Shown here one piece after another: positions 1 through 5,604 of a DNA stretch of 7,510 bases. The DNA is from an uncultured Bacteroidales bacterium (GTDB taxonomy: Bacteria > Bacteroidota > Bacteroidia > Bacteroidales > Marinilabiliaceae). Positions within the stretch are counted from its first letter, which is position 1, and each line of letters opens with the position of its first letter. The notes beneath the pieces were generated by a model. It was not told the DNA's origin. It did not search any database and saw only the letters and a list, made by a program, of their open reading frames with translations. A program made the position numbers and the translations under genes. The stretch lies in the NCBI GenBank assembly GCA_934725785.1, contig CAKVCS010000048.1, positions 1-7,510 of the forward strand. The letters are read 5' to 3'.

Positions 1-523
1 CCTCGACCTCGGTGTAGTGAGTGTCGGCCGACATGTTCTCGTGGGTGAGCTCGTGGACGCTTCGGAACGCGAGGAACGGGCGCAAGCGGAGCCTGAACTT
101 CTCGGGGGCCTCGACGACGGTATATCTGATGAGGGTCTGGCTCTCGTTCTGGACCAAAATGAACTGCTTACGGATGACGACGGCTCCGACGCGGTATGTG
201 AACGTTGACGATGGCGAGGCCTCGTAGCCTATCATATATTTGTGGCCCTTGGGCTCGAAGAAGTCGCCTTTGTACTCCTGGACATCGAGGTTGAAAGGTT
301 TCTCGCCAAGGGCTATGCTGCATTGGAGAGCGGACAGCATCACATAGGGCGCGCCACCGAACTCCTTGAGTGGGCATACGAGCAGGCCGTGGTACTTGCG
401 CGTGTTGCAGCCGACGAGGGTCGTGCTGAGGTATCCTCCAGCCCTGTTGGCCTGAAGAACCTCACGGAAGAGGGAGTATTCAAGGTTAGGGAGCAGGGTT
501 CCGTCAAACTGGATGTAATTCAT
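1..523 (-). CDS. Glycogen debranching enzyme, archaeal/bacterial type (N-terminal part, runs off left edge)
   Basis: This open frame starts at the ATG at 523-521 and continues without a stop to the window edge, giving 174 residues. The product is the N-terminal beta-sandwich domain of the debranching enzyme (amylo-alpha-1,6-glucosidase) family, which removes alpha-1,6 branches from glycogen in the cytoplasm. The hallmark is NTRKYHGLLV at about residues 40-49, preceded by a Gly/Ala-rich turn (NRAGGY). Further family-like stretches are GHKYMIGYE near 93-101, a TYRVGAVV segment near 109-116, LRPFLAFR near 147-154 and HELTHEN near 157-163. The catalytic (alpha/alpha)6 domain would lie outside the window. 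The start is supported by the family's usual short N-terminus and by a promoter with a structured leader upstream. No Shine-Dalgarno is obvious, which is usual in Bacteroidetes. In related bacteria the gene often sits with a glycosyltransferase and a GH57 amylase, but that side is not visible here. Family assignment is confident; substrate is inferred. Confidence 0.95.
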   Translation of the reverse strand, partial: MNYIQFDGTLLPNLEYSLFREVLQANRAGGYLSTTLVGCNTRKYHGLLVCPLKEFGGAPYVMLSALQCSIALGEKPFNLDVQEYKGDFFEPKGHKYMIGYEASPSSTFTYRVGAVVIRKQFILVQNESQTLIRYTVVEAPEKFRLRLRPFLAFRSVHELTHENMSADTHYTEVE

Positions 524-654
524 AGAAAAAACTACTTCATATCTTAAACTAAAACCACAGGACGGGGCTCTCCGCTGGTGAGCCACAACCTATGGTCGCT
601 TTTTTTTCGTGTGTTAAGTGCTACGTGGTGACTTTGGATTCCCGTCCACCTATA
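524..654 (-). ncRNA. Structured 5' leader of the debranching-enzyme gene (candidate attenuator or riboswitch)
   Basis: Between the predicted start of transcription (about 654) and the ATG lie about 130 nt of non-coding leader, read on the minus strand. Hairpin P1 pairs GGTG-GAC (650-644, one bulged G) with GTCACC (632-627). Hairpin P2 pairs ACCATAGG (596-589) with CCTGTGGT (561-554) and, inside that, GGCTC (584-580) with GAGCC (570-566), closing a 9-nt loop. One P2 pair is G-U in the minus-strand RNA but a C-A mismatch on the other strand, so the minus transcript is the better folder. P2 is followed by the U-rich TTTTAGTTT. A third pairing, GGACGGG (647-641) with CCCGTCC (566-560), is perfect over 7 bp and excludes both P1 and P2, as in switching leaders. 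I do not recognise a known riboswitch class. The structure is read by eye and unproven. Confidence 0.45.
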
Positions 655-659
655 TGGTA

Positions 660-690
660 CAAACATAACGAAAGTTTTTTAAAAATTCAA
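660..690 (-). promoter_or_regulatory. Bacteroidetes-type promoter for the debranching-enzyme gene
   Basis: The -7 box TATGTTTG (667-660) matches the Bacteroidetes consensus TAnnTTTG exactly. A TTG -33 element (690-688) lies upstream with a 20-nt spacer, within the usual 19-21. Transcription would begin near 654 and run leftward through the structured leader. The spacer is AT-rich, unlike the surrounding coding DNA. Confidence 0.65.
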
Positions 691-735
691 CATCAGTGAA
701 TGACTTTTATCTTTCAGTTTGGTGTGAGATGGATA

Positions 736-746
736 CCCCCCCCCCC
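736..746 (-). repeat. Homopolymer tract of 11 G (minus strand)
   Basis: Eleven consecutive C on the plus strand (G on the minus strand) lie about 46 bp upstream of the -33 element of the debranching-enzyme promoter and outside any gene. Such tracts change length by replication slippage, so it could alter promoter output. It is also a common place for assembly length errors. Confidence 0.8.
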
Positions 747-836
747 ACGTGAACAAAAACAGGCGCGCGGGGCAAACTAACCCCACACGCCAGTATACTC
801 TGATGATGAAAATTATCCCAAATCGGGCTCGGCCAC

Positions 837-879
837 AAAAAACGCATCGATGGTCAAGCGGCCGCGCTGGCATCGCTGC
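837..879 (-). terminator. Rho-independent terminator after the interrupted exported-protein gene
   Basis: On the minus strand a GC-rich hairpin begins at the last base of the stop codon. GCA (879-877) pairs with TGC (846-844), CGATG (875-871) with CATCG (852-848), and AGCG (868-865) with CGCT (860-857), around a CGGC loop. There is one mismatch and one small internal loop. A run of six T (842-837) follows, in the standard intrinsic-terminator arrangement. Confidence 0.65.
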
Positions 880-1196
880 TACTCGGCGACAACCTTCGTG
901 GAGACCGCCCTGCTCCAGCTGTCGCCACTCCAGGCGTAGAGCACGCGCGTCTTCTGCTTGTTGTCGTCGTAGCCATACTCCTCTTTCCTGAGGCCTACCT
1001 TGACTCCGTCGCGGTAGGCGTATGTCGCCATCATGACGAGGTTTCCGTCGGCATCGAACACCATGTCGTCCACCACGTCGCTGCTGCTGAGGTCGTCGGA
1101 CTTCTGCTCTGCGACGAAATTCCACCTGCCGCTTGGCGCAGCCTCGAAGAAAGTGGAAGAGACAGGCTCGCCACCGTCAGTCACGGTCACGACCTT
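879..1196 (-). pseudogene. C-terminal half of an exported protein gene, cut off by an in-frame TGA
   Basis: This is the continuation, in the same frame, of the 92-residue reading frame ending at 1197. After the TGA at 1199-1197 the frame stays open for 105 codons to a TAG at 881-879. The residues keep the same style as the first half: aromatic and acidic, with YGYDDNKQ, VLYAWSGDSW and a final STKVVAE. A GTG at 1190-1188 could in principle start a separate 103-residue product, but that product would have no signal peptide and would begin inside a repeat unit. I read it as the severed half of one gene, broken by a recent nonsense change, by stop-codon readthrough, or by a base error in the assembly. 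It is not a family I can name with certainty. A terminator follows directly. Confidence 0.6.
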
Positions 1197-1475
1197 TCAG
1201 GAGGCGAGCCATGAGCCGTCGACCTTCTTATACGTGACGGCTTCAATTTTGTTGTCATAATAGCTGAGTTGCTTCATGAATGTCTCCTGCCACTTCTTGC
1301 CGTCGATGGCTATTGTGAGTTCACTGGTGACGCGTCCTTTAGAGTCGCGGGACAAAATGGTCTTCCCTATAAGGCCCTTGCTGTCGTCAGAGCCCGCACT
1401 TGTTGTCACATCGCACACGAGGGCGAGGGCCACGATGGCCACTGCCGTGAAGAAAGTAATCGCGAGAGTCTTCAT
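1197..1475 (-). CDS. Small exported protein of unknown function (N-terminal half of an interrupted gene)
   Basis: The ATG at 1475-1473 begins a 92-residue product with a typical signal peptide: MKTLAITFF, then a hydrophobic run (AVAIVALALV), with likely cleavage after TSA near residue 27. The Cys in LALVC does not make a standard lipobox. The mature part (about 65 residues) reads like a unit of the short beta-rich, Tyr/Trp/Asp-patterned repeat proteins common in Bacteroidales: SRDSKGRVTSE, KQLSYYDNK, DGSWLAS. It resembles the DUF3836-like type, but I cannot confirm that family. The frame ends at a TGA (1199-1197) after the serine of WLAS, then continues as the downstream half. An upstream in-frame start at 1556 would add 27 residues in front of the signal peptide and is unlikely. 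No strong promoter is seen; TAAATTGG at 1560-1553 is one base off the -7 consensus, with a TTG 22 nt upstream. Confidence 0.7.
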   Translation of the reverse strand: MKTLAITFFTAVAIVALALVCDVTTSAGSDDSKGLIGKTILSRDSKGRVTSELTIAIDGKKWQETFMKQLSYYDNKIEAVTYKKVDGSWLAS

Positions 1476-1677
1476 AATGCTTGACTTTATATCATTAAAC
1501 CTTATCAATCCGATAAACTGCCGCGGGTGGTATCTCCATCCCGTTTTCAGTGCCAATTTACGATGGTTTATCTTAAAAGTTGCAAGCTATACGTTGCGTT
1601 CGCCCATCACGATTTAGGGGGTTAACCCAAATTATGAACAAAATAATAGACGAGTGGGTAGACACGACACAGGCCTT

Positions 1678-1711
1678 GGTGACGAAACGCATTTATTCGG
1701 TGACGAAACGC
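1678..1711. repeat. Two direct copies of a 13-bp sequence, 21 bp apart
   Basis: GGTGACGAAACGC occurs at 1678-1690 and again exactly at 1699-1711, a period of 21 bp or two helical turns. The copies lie between the 3' end of the dehydrogenase-like gene and the start region of the exported-protein gene. The spacing would put two bound protein molecules on the same DNA face, so an operator is possible. There is no direct evidence for one. Confidence 0.5.
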
Positions 1712-1720
1712 GCTGTGTTA

Positions 1721-1747
1721 ATAAAAAATAAAAGCAGGGGGATCTGC
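1721..1747 (-). terminator. Possible weak terminator after the dehydrogenase-like gene
   Basis: On the minus strand, about 10 nt past the stop codon, GCAG (1747-1744) pairs with CTGC (1737-1734) around a 6-nt loop. A T-rich run (TTTTATTTTTTATT, 1733-1720) follows directly. The stem is only 4 bp, so termination here may be weak; the position and T-richness are the main support. Confidence 0.35.
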
Positions 1748-1756
1748 AGTACGCTC

Positions 1757-2938
1757 CTACACGAGAAGCAGTCGCAGGTCGTAATACTCAAGTCCGGAGC
1801 GGGCGGCAAGGGCCTTGTTCGTGACCGTCCCGCGGTACATGGCGACGGCCGTGGCCATAGAGGGCGAGACGCGCGCCGCCCCATCGACACCGCCCTCGGC
1901 GGCGAGAAGAGAGAGGACGGGCGACACAACATCGCTGATGATGATTGAAGCGGTGTGTGGTGCGAGGACCGTGATATCGGGCAGGCAATGGAAGAAGAGT
2001 CCCGAGGCCCTGAATGTTGGGGCGGAAGAATCGGTGGGCCGCGACAGCTCGGTACGTCCGCCCGCCACGACATCGAGGTCTATGACCACTGCGTCGTGCT
2101 TGATGAGCGCAAGATAGTCGGCCGGGACGCAGAAGCACTGTCCGCCAGCATCGGGACGGCGCGTGCATATGAGGATATCGGCCGAGCGCAGAGCCTTGGT
2201 AAGCGCCTGCGGATGGAGCACAGAGGTGAAGACACGGTCGGGAAGTCGCCCGTCCATGGCGTGCAGCTTGGCGAGGCTGGTGTCGAAGACTTTGACATAG
2301 GCGCCGAGCGCGGAGGCAGCCCTGGTGGCGCAGAGGGCCGCGGCATCCGCCCCAATGATGACAATCTCGGTGGGAGGGACCCCAGTGACGCCTCCAATCA
2401 TGACGCCCTTGCCCCCGTTGGTCTGCTCAAGCAGATGGGCGGCCGTGGTTATCGCCATGACGCCCTCCATCTGGCCAAGGCTGCGCGACAGGGCCGGCTC
2501 GGCGGAGCCCGCGTCAACCATCGCGTCGGCCGCAATGACCGACACCTTCTTGGCGGACAGCACCGCGAAGGGCGCGGAGTCCCACTCGTTCCGGCCGATG
2601 AGGCACACGAGAGTCTGACCCTTGCGCATAAGGCCGGCCTGCTCGCCGGATGGCGGGGACACTTTCACGATGACGTCGGACTCGAGCACCTCCCCGACAG
2701 AACCGACGACCTCGGCGCCAGCCGAGGCGTAGCTCTCATCGGAGAACCTTGCAGCCAGACCGAGCCCCCGCTGCACGACGACCCTGTGGCCTTGCGCGAC
2801 GAAAATCTCAACGCCCTGCGGAGTTAGCGGGACCCGCGTCTCGGCCACCCCGTCCTCGGCAAGGATGCCGAATGAGACGGAGCGCCTGGAATGCGGGACG
2901 ACCAGCTTCTCTTCGCAGGGCGTGAGCTGAAAATCCAT
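1757..2938 (-). CDS. Alanine dehydrogenase / transhydrogenase-alpha family protein, divergent
   Basis: Starting at the ATG at 2938-2936 (393 residues), the protein aligns by eye with Bacteroidales alanine dehydrogenases of the AlaDH/PNT family, which convert alanine and NAD+ to pyruvate, ammonia and NADH. The N-terminal domain has VSFGILAED (21-29), ETRVPLTPQGVEI (33-45, with the family Arg at 35) and VIVKVSPP (89-96, Lys 92). The Rossmann domain starts near GGVTGVPPTEIVIIG (182-196). Several key places are unlike the family. The glycine-rich loop reads GADAAA (196-201) rather than GAGTxG. The stretch usually ending IDQGG reads LDVVAGG (288-294), with Val 291 where the catalytic Asp is expected. 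The NxPxxVxxTAS motif reads DITVLAPHTAS (321-331). It may therefore not be a working dehydrogenase. It follows tsaE by 17 nt, a pairing seen in other Bacteroidales. The longer frame to 3052 would overlap tsaE and is rejected. Confidence 0.88.
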   Translation of the reverse strand: MDFQLTPCEEKLVVPHSRRSVSFGILAEDGVAETRVPLTPQGVEIFVAQGHRVVVQRGLGLAARFSDESYASAGAEVVGSVGEVLESDVIVKVSPPSGEQAGLMRKGQTLVCLIGRNEWDSAPFAVLSAKKVSVIAADAMVDAGSAEPALSRSLGQMEGVMAITTAAHLLEQTNGGKGVMIGGVTGVPPTEIVIIGADAAALCATRAASALGAYVKVFDTSLAKLHAMDGRLPDRVFTSVLHPQALTKALRSADILICTRRPDAGGQCFCVPADYLALIKHDAVVIDLDVVAGGRTELSRPTDSSAPTFRASGLFFHCLPDITVLAPHTASIIISDVVSPVLSLLAAEGGVDGAARVSPSMATAVAMYRGTVTNKALAARSGLEYYDLRLLLV

Positions 2939-2955
2939 AGTGGGGACGGTAGGTT

Positions 2956-3372
2956 TTATTTGACCGTGACGGTACGCGACCCGTCGGGGTTGACCGCGAT
3001 GGTCAGAATCTTGGAGCCCTCGGGCAGGATGTCCTCGGCAATGGCCGGCCACTCGACAAAGCAGTAGTTGCCAGAGTAGAAGTACTCATCGAACCCCATG
3101 TTGTAGGCCTCCTCAATGTTCTTGAGCCTGTAGAGGTCGAAATGGTAGAGGGCCTTGCCACCGGGTAGGTCATAATCGTTGATGATGGCGAAGGTAGGGC
3201 TGTTGACGACGCTTGTTGTGCCAAGAGCCTTGCATATGGCCTTGACGAGGGTCGTCTTGCCCGCGCCCATGGGCGCGTCCATAGCCACGACGCGGCTATC
3301 GCCGATGGCCTTGATGACATCGGGGGCGATGCGTTCCATATCCTCGGCCGAATGCGCTGTGAAAGATGGCAT
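2956..3372 (-). CDS. tsaE: TsaE, ATPase of the tRNA N6-threonylcarbamoyladenosine (t6A37) synthesis complex
   Basis: This 138-residue P-loop ATPase matches the TsaE (YjeE) family over its full length. TsaE works with TsaB and TsaD in the cytoplasm, and ATP hydrolysis resets the complex that transfers threonylcarbamoyl to A37 of ANN-decoding tRNAs. Visible motifs are the Walker A APMGAGKTT (33-41; Lys 39), NSPTFAIINDY (57-67), YHFDLYRL (76-83), the acidic GFDEYF region (93-98) and CFVEWP (104-109). The start at 3372-3370 gives the usual family length; the frame stays open to 3483, but that extension overlaps the peptidase gene and carries no TsaE features. It sits 17 nt after the peptidase and 17 nt before the dehydrogenase-like gene, so all three are probably cotranscribed. 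Nothing looks damaged. Confidence 0.97.
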   Translation of the reverse strand: MPSFTAHSAEDMERIAPDVIKAIGDSRVVAMDAPMGAGKTTLVKAICKALGTTSVVNSPTFAIINDYDLPGGKALYHFDLYRLKNIEEAYNMGFDEYFYSGNYCFVEWPAIAEDILPEGSKILTIAVNPDGSRTVTVK

Positions 3373-3389
3373 ATGACAGTTGATTACAG

Positions 3390-5495
3390 TTAACCCTTGA
3401 TGTTGAGCTCGTCGATGATGTTCTGCGCGCCGCCCACCTTGTCGATGACGAAGAGGACGTAGCGCACGTCGACGCAGATGCACCGCTGTACGTCGGGCTC
3501 GAAGATGATGTCTCCGCTCATGGCCTCCCAGTTGCCGTCAAAGGCGAGGCCGATCAGCTCTCCATCGCCATTGATGACGGGGCTGCCGGAGTTGCCGCCC
3601 GTGATGTCGTTGTTCGTAATGAAGCAGACGTGCATCTTGCCGTCGGCATCGGCGTAGCGCCCGAAGTCCTTGGCGTTGTAGAGCTCCTTGAGCTTGGGGT
3701 CGACAACGAACTCCCAGTTGGTCGGGTCCTCCTTGGCCATGACGCCGTCGAGGTCGGTGAAGTAGCCGTAGGTGGTGTCGGGCGTTGAGTAACCGCCGAC
3801 CTGCCCATAGCTGAGTCGCATGGTGAAGTTGGCGTCGGAGTAGAAGGAGCGCTCCGGCTGCATGCGCATGCGCGCCGCCATATATATGCGCCTCGCGTCC
3901 TCCAACTGCTCGCCGAGCGTGCCGGACGCCTCTATGATTGAGCTCTTGTAGACCTTGAGGATGTCCTCGGCGCACTTGGCTGCGGCGTCGGACGTTATGG
4001 CGTCGAAGTTGGCAGACTTGGCGGCCTCAATGAGCCTGGCGGAATCCGCCATTATGCTATTGGAGAAAAGCTTGTCGGTGAATGGAGCGAACGCCGCCTC
4101 GCGGGCGATGTCCTTGAAGAAGGCCGGGTGGAACTTCGAATCGATGTGCGAGGCATAGTATGCGAGGAGCGCGGCCGTGGCGCGCCTGTCGGTCTTTACG
4201 CTGTAGTCCTTATAGAAGGCTCTCGCGCCCTCAATGACGGCAGTCGTGTCGCTCGCCTTGGCTGCGATGTTCATACGGTGGGCGAACTTGAAAATCTCGG
4301 GGCCGCTCCATAGGCACTCGATCCAGTAATACATGCCCTTGTCGTAGGCCTCCATCTTGCCCGTCAGGCCCTTGAGGGTTTTGAGGACTATCTTCTCGTT
4401 CTTTGAGCCGTTTTTCTTGACCCATGCCTTGAAGGCCTTCTGCTCGGCCTCTTTGCGGCCTATGACGTCAAGGTTGTCAATGCCGCGGTTCATGCCGATG
4501 CTGTTTTTGTAGTAGTTGGTGGAGCGGGAGTATTTACTGGCGTATTTGATGTAGACGGCCTGGTCGGCCAGCATGTCGTCGAGCCATATTTTCTGCTTGA
4601 TGCCTCGCGGCTCAATGCGGCTTGCGTTGGCCACGTCGCGCGTCTGCTTGACGTCCCACGAGGTGGCGTATCGGTCGGTGGAGCCCGGATAGCCTATGGT
4701 CATGGCGAAATCGCCGGGCTTCATGCCCTTGACGGAGACGGGGAGGTAGTGCGCGGGCTTGAATGGCTTGTTGTCCGCGGAATAGGCGGCCGGCTCATTA
4801 TCTGGCCCGGCGTAGACGCGGAAGATGGAGAAATCGCCCGTGTGGCGCGGCCACTGCCAGTTGTCCGTGTCGTGACCGAACTTGCCGATGCTCTCGGGCG
4901 GCGTGCCGACAAGGCGCACATCGGTGAAGACCCTGTACTTGACGAGGAAATACTGGTTCCCGCCAAAGAAACGCTCGACGGAAGCCTCGACGAATTCGCC
5001 CTCGTCGACGCCTTTCTCTATAGTCTCGCAATGGCTGTTGATGAGAGCCATGCGCGCGGCTGGCTCCATATCGTCCGTGACGCCTTTCATGACCTCGTCC
5101 GTGACATCGTCAAACGACTTGAGGAAACGGACCGTGAGACCGTCGACTGGGAGATCCTCGGCGAAAGAGCGGGACCAGAAGCCGTCTCGCAGGTAATTAT
5201 GCTCAACGGAGGAGAGCTGCTGAATTGAAGAGTACCCGCAATGGTGGTTTGTGAAGATCAGTCCGTTGTCTGACACTATCTCGCCGGTGCATCCGCCGCC
5301 GAAGATGATTACGGCGTCTTTGAGAGATCCGCTGTTGACACTGTAAATCTGCTTTGGCGTGAGGCGGCAGCCCTCCTGCCTCATCACGTCAATGTTATGT
5401 TTGCTGAGGAGGCTGAGAATCCACATGCCCTCGTCGGCCAGCGCCGTTGTCGCGACACCGAGCAGCGCCGCTAAAGAGATGAATGCTTTTTTCAT
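3390..5495 (-). CDS. S46 family dipeptidyl-peptidase, DPP7-type, exported
   Basis: The 701-residue protein has a signal peptide (MKKAFISLAALLGVATTALA, cleaved before DEGMW) and is a complete S46 serine exopeptidase, the periplasmic/outer-membrane family that removes dipeptides from peptide N-termini in Bacteroidetes. The catalytic triad is inferred as His 85 in TNHHCG, Asp 221 in RHTGDFSIFR and Ser 636 in GGNSGSPV. The 136-residue His-Asp spacing equals that of P. gingivalis DPP7. Other hallmarks are GTPPESIGKFGHDTDNWQWP (197-216) and FITNNDITGG (625-634). The P1-specificity position, 18 residues after the catalytic Ser, is Gly 654 in AFDGNWE. DPP11 has Arg there for Asp/Glu, whereas Gly is found in DPP7, which prefers hydrophobic P1 residues. 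Phe 652 matches the Phe linked to P2 preference. Substrate choice is thus inferred as DPP7-like. It is the first gene of the operon, with a -7 box at 5568-5561. Confidence 0.97.
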   Translation of the reverse strand: MKKAFISLAALLGVATTALADEGMWILSLLSKHNIDVMRQEGCRLTPKQIYSVNSGSLKDAVIIFGGGCTGEIVSDNGLIFTNHHCGYSSIQQLSSVEHNYLRDGFWSRSFAEDLPVDGLTVRFLKSFDDVTDEVMKGVTDDMEPAARMALINSHCETIEKGVDEGEFVEASVERFFGGNQYFLVKYRVFTDVRLVGTPPESIGKFGHDTDNWQWPRHTGDFSIFRVYAGPDNEPAAYSADNKPFKPAHYLPVSVKGMKPGDFAMTIGYPGSTDRYATSWDVKQTRDVANASRIEPRGIKQKIWLDDMLADQAVYIKYASKYSRSTNYYKNSIGMNRGIDNLDVIGRKEAEQKAFKAWVKKNGSKNEKIVLKTLKGLTGKMEAYDKGMYYWIECLWSGPEIFKFAHRMNIAAKASDTTAVIEGARAFYKDYSVKTDRRATAALLAYYASHIDSKFHPAFFKDIAREAAFAPFTDKLFSNSIMADSARLIEAAKSANFDAITSDAAAKCAEDILKVYKSSIIEASGTLGEQLEDARRIYMAARMRMQPERSFYSDANFTMRLSYGQVGGYSTPDTTYGYFTDLDGVMAKEDPTNWEFVVDPKLKELYNAKDFGRYADADGKMHVCFITNNDITGGNSGSPVINGDGELIGLAFDGNWEAMSGDIIFEPDVQRCICVDVRYVLFVIDKVGGAQNIIDELNIKG

Positions 5496-5560
5496 TATTT
5501 AGAGAAATAAGGAACCGCACCGCTGCGCTCGGCAAGCACCGCACGCCATGGCGCAAAGCA

Positions 5561-5568
5561 CAAATATA
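5561..5568 (-). promoter_or_regulatory. Bacteroidetes -7 promoter box for the peptidase-tsaE operon
   Basis: TATATTTG (5568-5561) matches TAnnTTTG exactly and lies 65 nt before the peptidase ATG. No convincing TTTG -33 element is found 19-21 nt upstream, where the sequence is instead GC-rich. Transcription would start near 5554. The short leader contains two copies of ACCGCAC (plus-strand sense, 5514-5520 and 5538-5544) and the palindrome CGCCATGGCG. Confidence 0.5.
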
Positions 5569-5571
5569 GCT

Positions 5572-5592
5572 AAAAATGCGGGCGGGGGCGCA
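5572..5592 (-). terminator. Possible weak terminator of the glycosyltransferase operon
   Basis: On the minus strand TGCG (5592-5589) pairs with CGCA (5580-5577) around an 8-nt C-rich loop, followed by five T (5576-5572). It lies 12 nt past the GT10 stop codon and directly upstream of the next promoter box. The stem is short, so some readthrough into the peptidase operon is plausible. Confidence 0.35.
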
Positions 5593-5604
5593 GCGGATGG
5601 AAGT

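Larger units (their letters stand above)
524..878. other. Gene-free stretch between the debranching enzyme and the interrupted gene
   Basis: No credible gene lies in this 355-bp stretch. Reading frames that enter it are short or rich in Arg and Pro with no recognisable protein pattern. From right to left it holds the terminator of the upstream gene, about 90 bp of AT-mixed sequence with no assigned role, the 11-G tract, the promoter and the structured leader. Its base composition is clearly more AT-rich than the genes around it. Confidence 0.7.

Noticed and set aside
532..540. A two-codon upstream frame (ATG AAG TAG) just before the debranching-enzyme start
   Set aside because: Too short to judge; it is likely to occur by chance and lacks any supporting ribosome-binding feature.
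242..547. A 101-codon plus-strand frame opposite the debranching-enzyme start
   Set aside because: It lies antisense to a well-conserved domain and crosses the leader region; no recognisable domain.
679..1125. A 148-codon minus-strand frame running through the terminator and the G tract
   Set aside because: Extremely Arg-rich, and it overlaps the C-terminal half of the interrupted gene in another frame. No protein-like pattern.
1197..1199. Selenocysteine or reassigned-TGA reading of the internal stop
   Set aside because: No selenoprotein-like context (Ser-TGA-Lys in a Tyr/Trp repeat protein) and no SECIS-like hairpin noticed just after the TGA. A genome with TGA as a sense codon would show many such codons in the other long genes; none occurs.
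1955..2827. A 290-codon plus-strand open frame opposite the dehydrogenase-like gene
   Set aside because: Its translation is rich in Gly, Arg, Asp and His with no domain pattern, while the minus strand encodes a clear family protein. It is a by-product of GC-rich codon use.
5514..5544. Two ACCGCAC copies and a CGCCATGGCG palindrome in the peptidase leader
   Set aside because: Short, GC-rich matches expected by chance in this composition; kept only as a note in the promoter entry.
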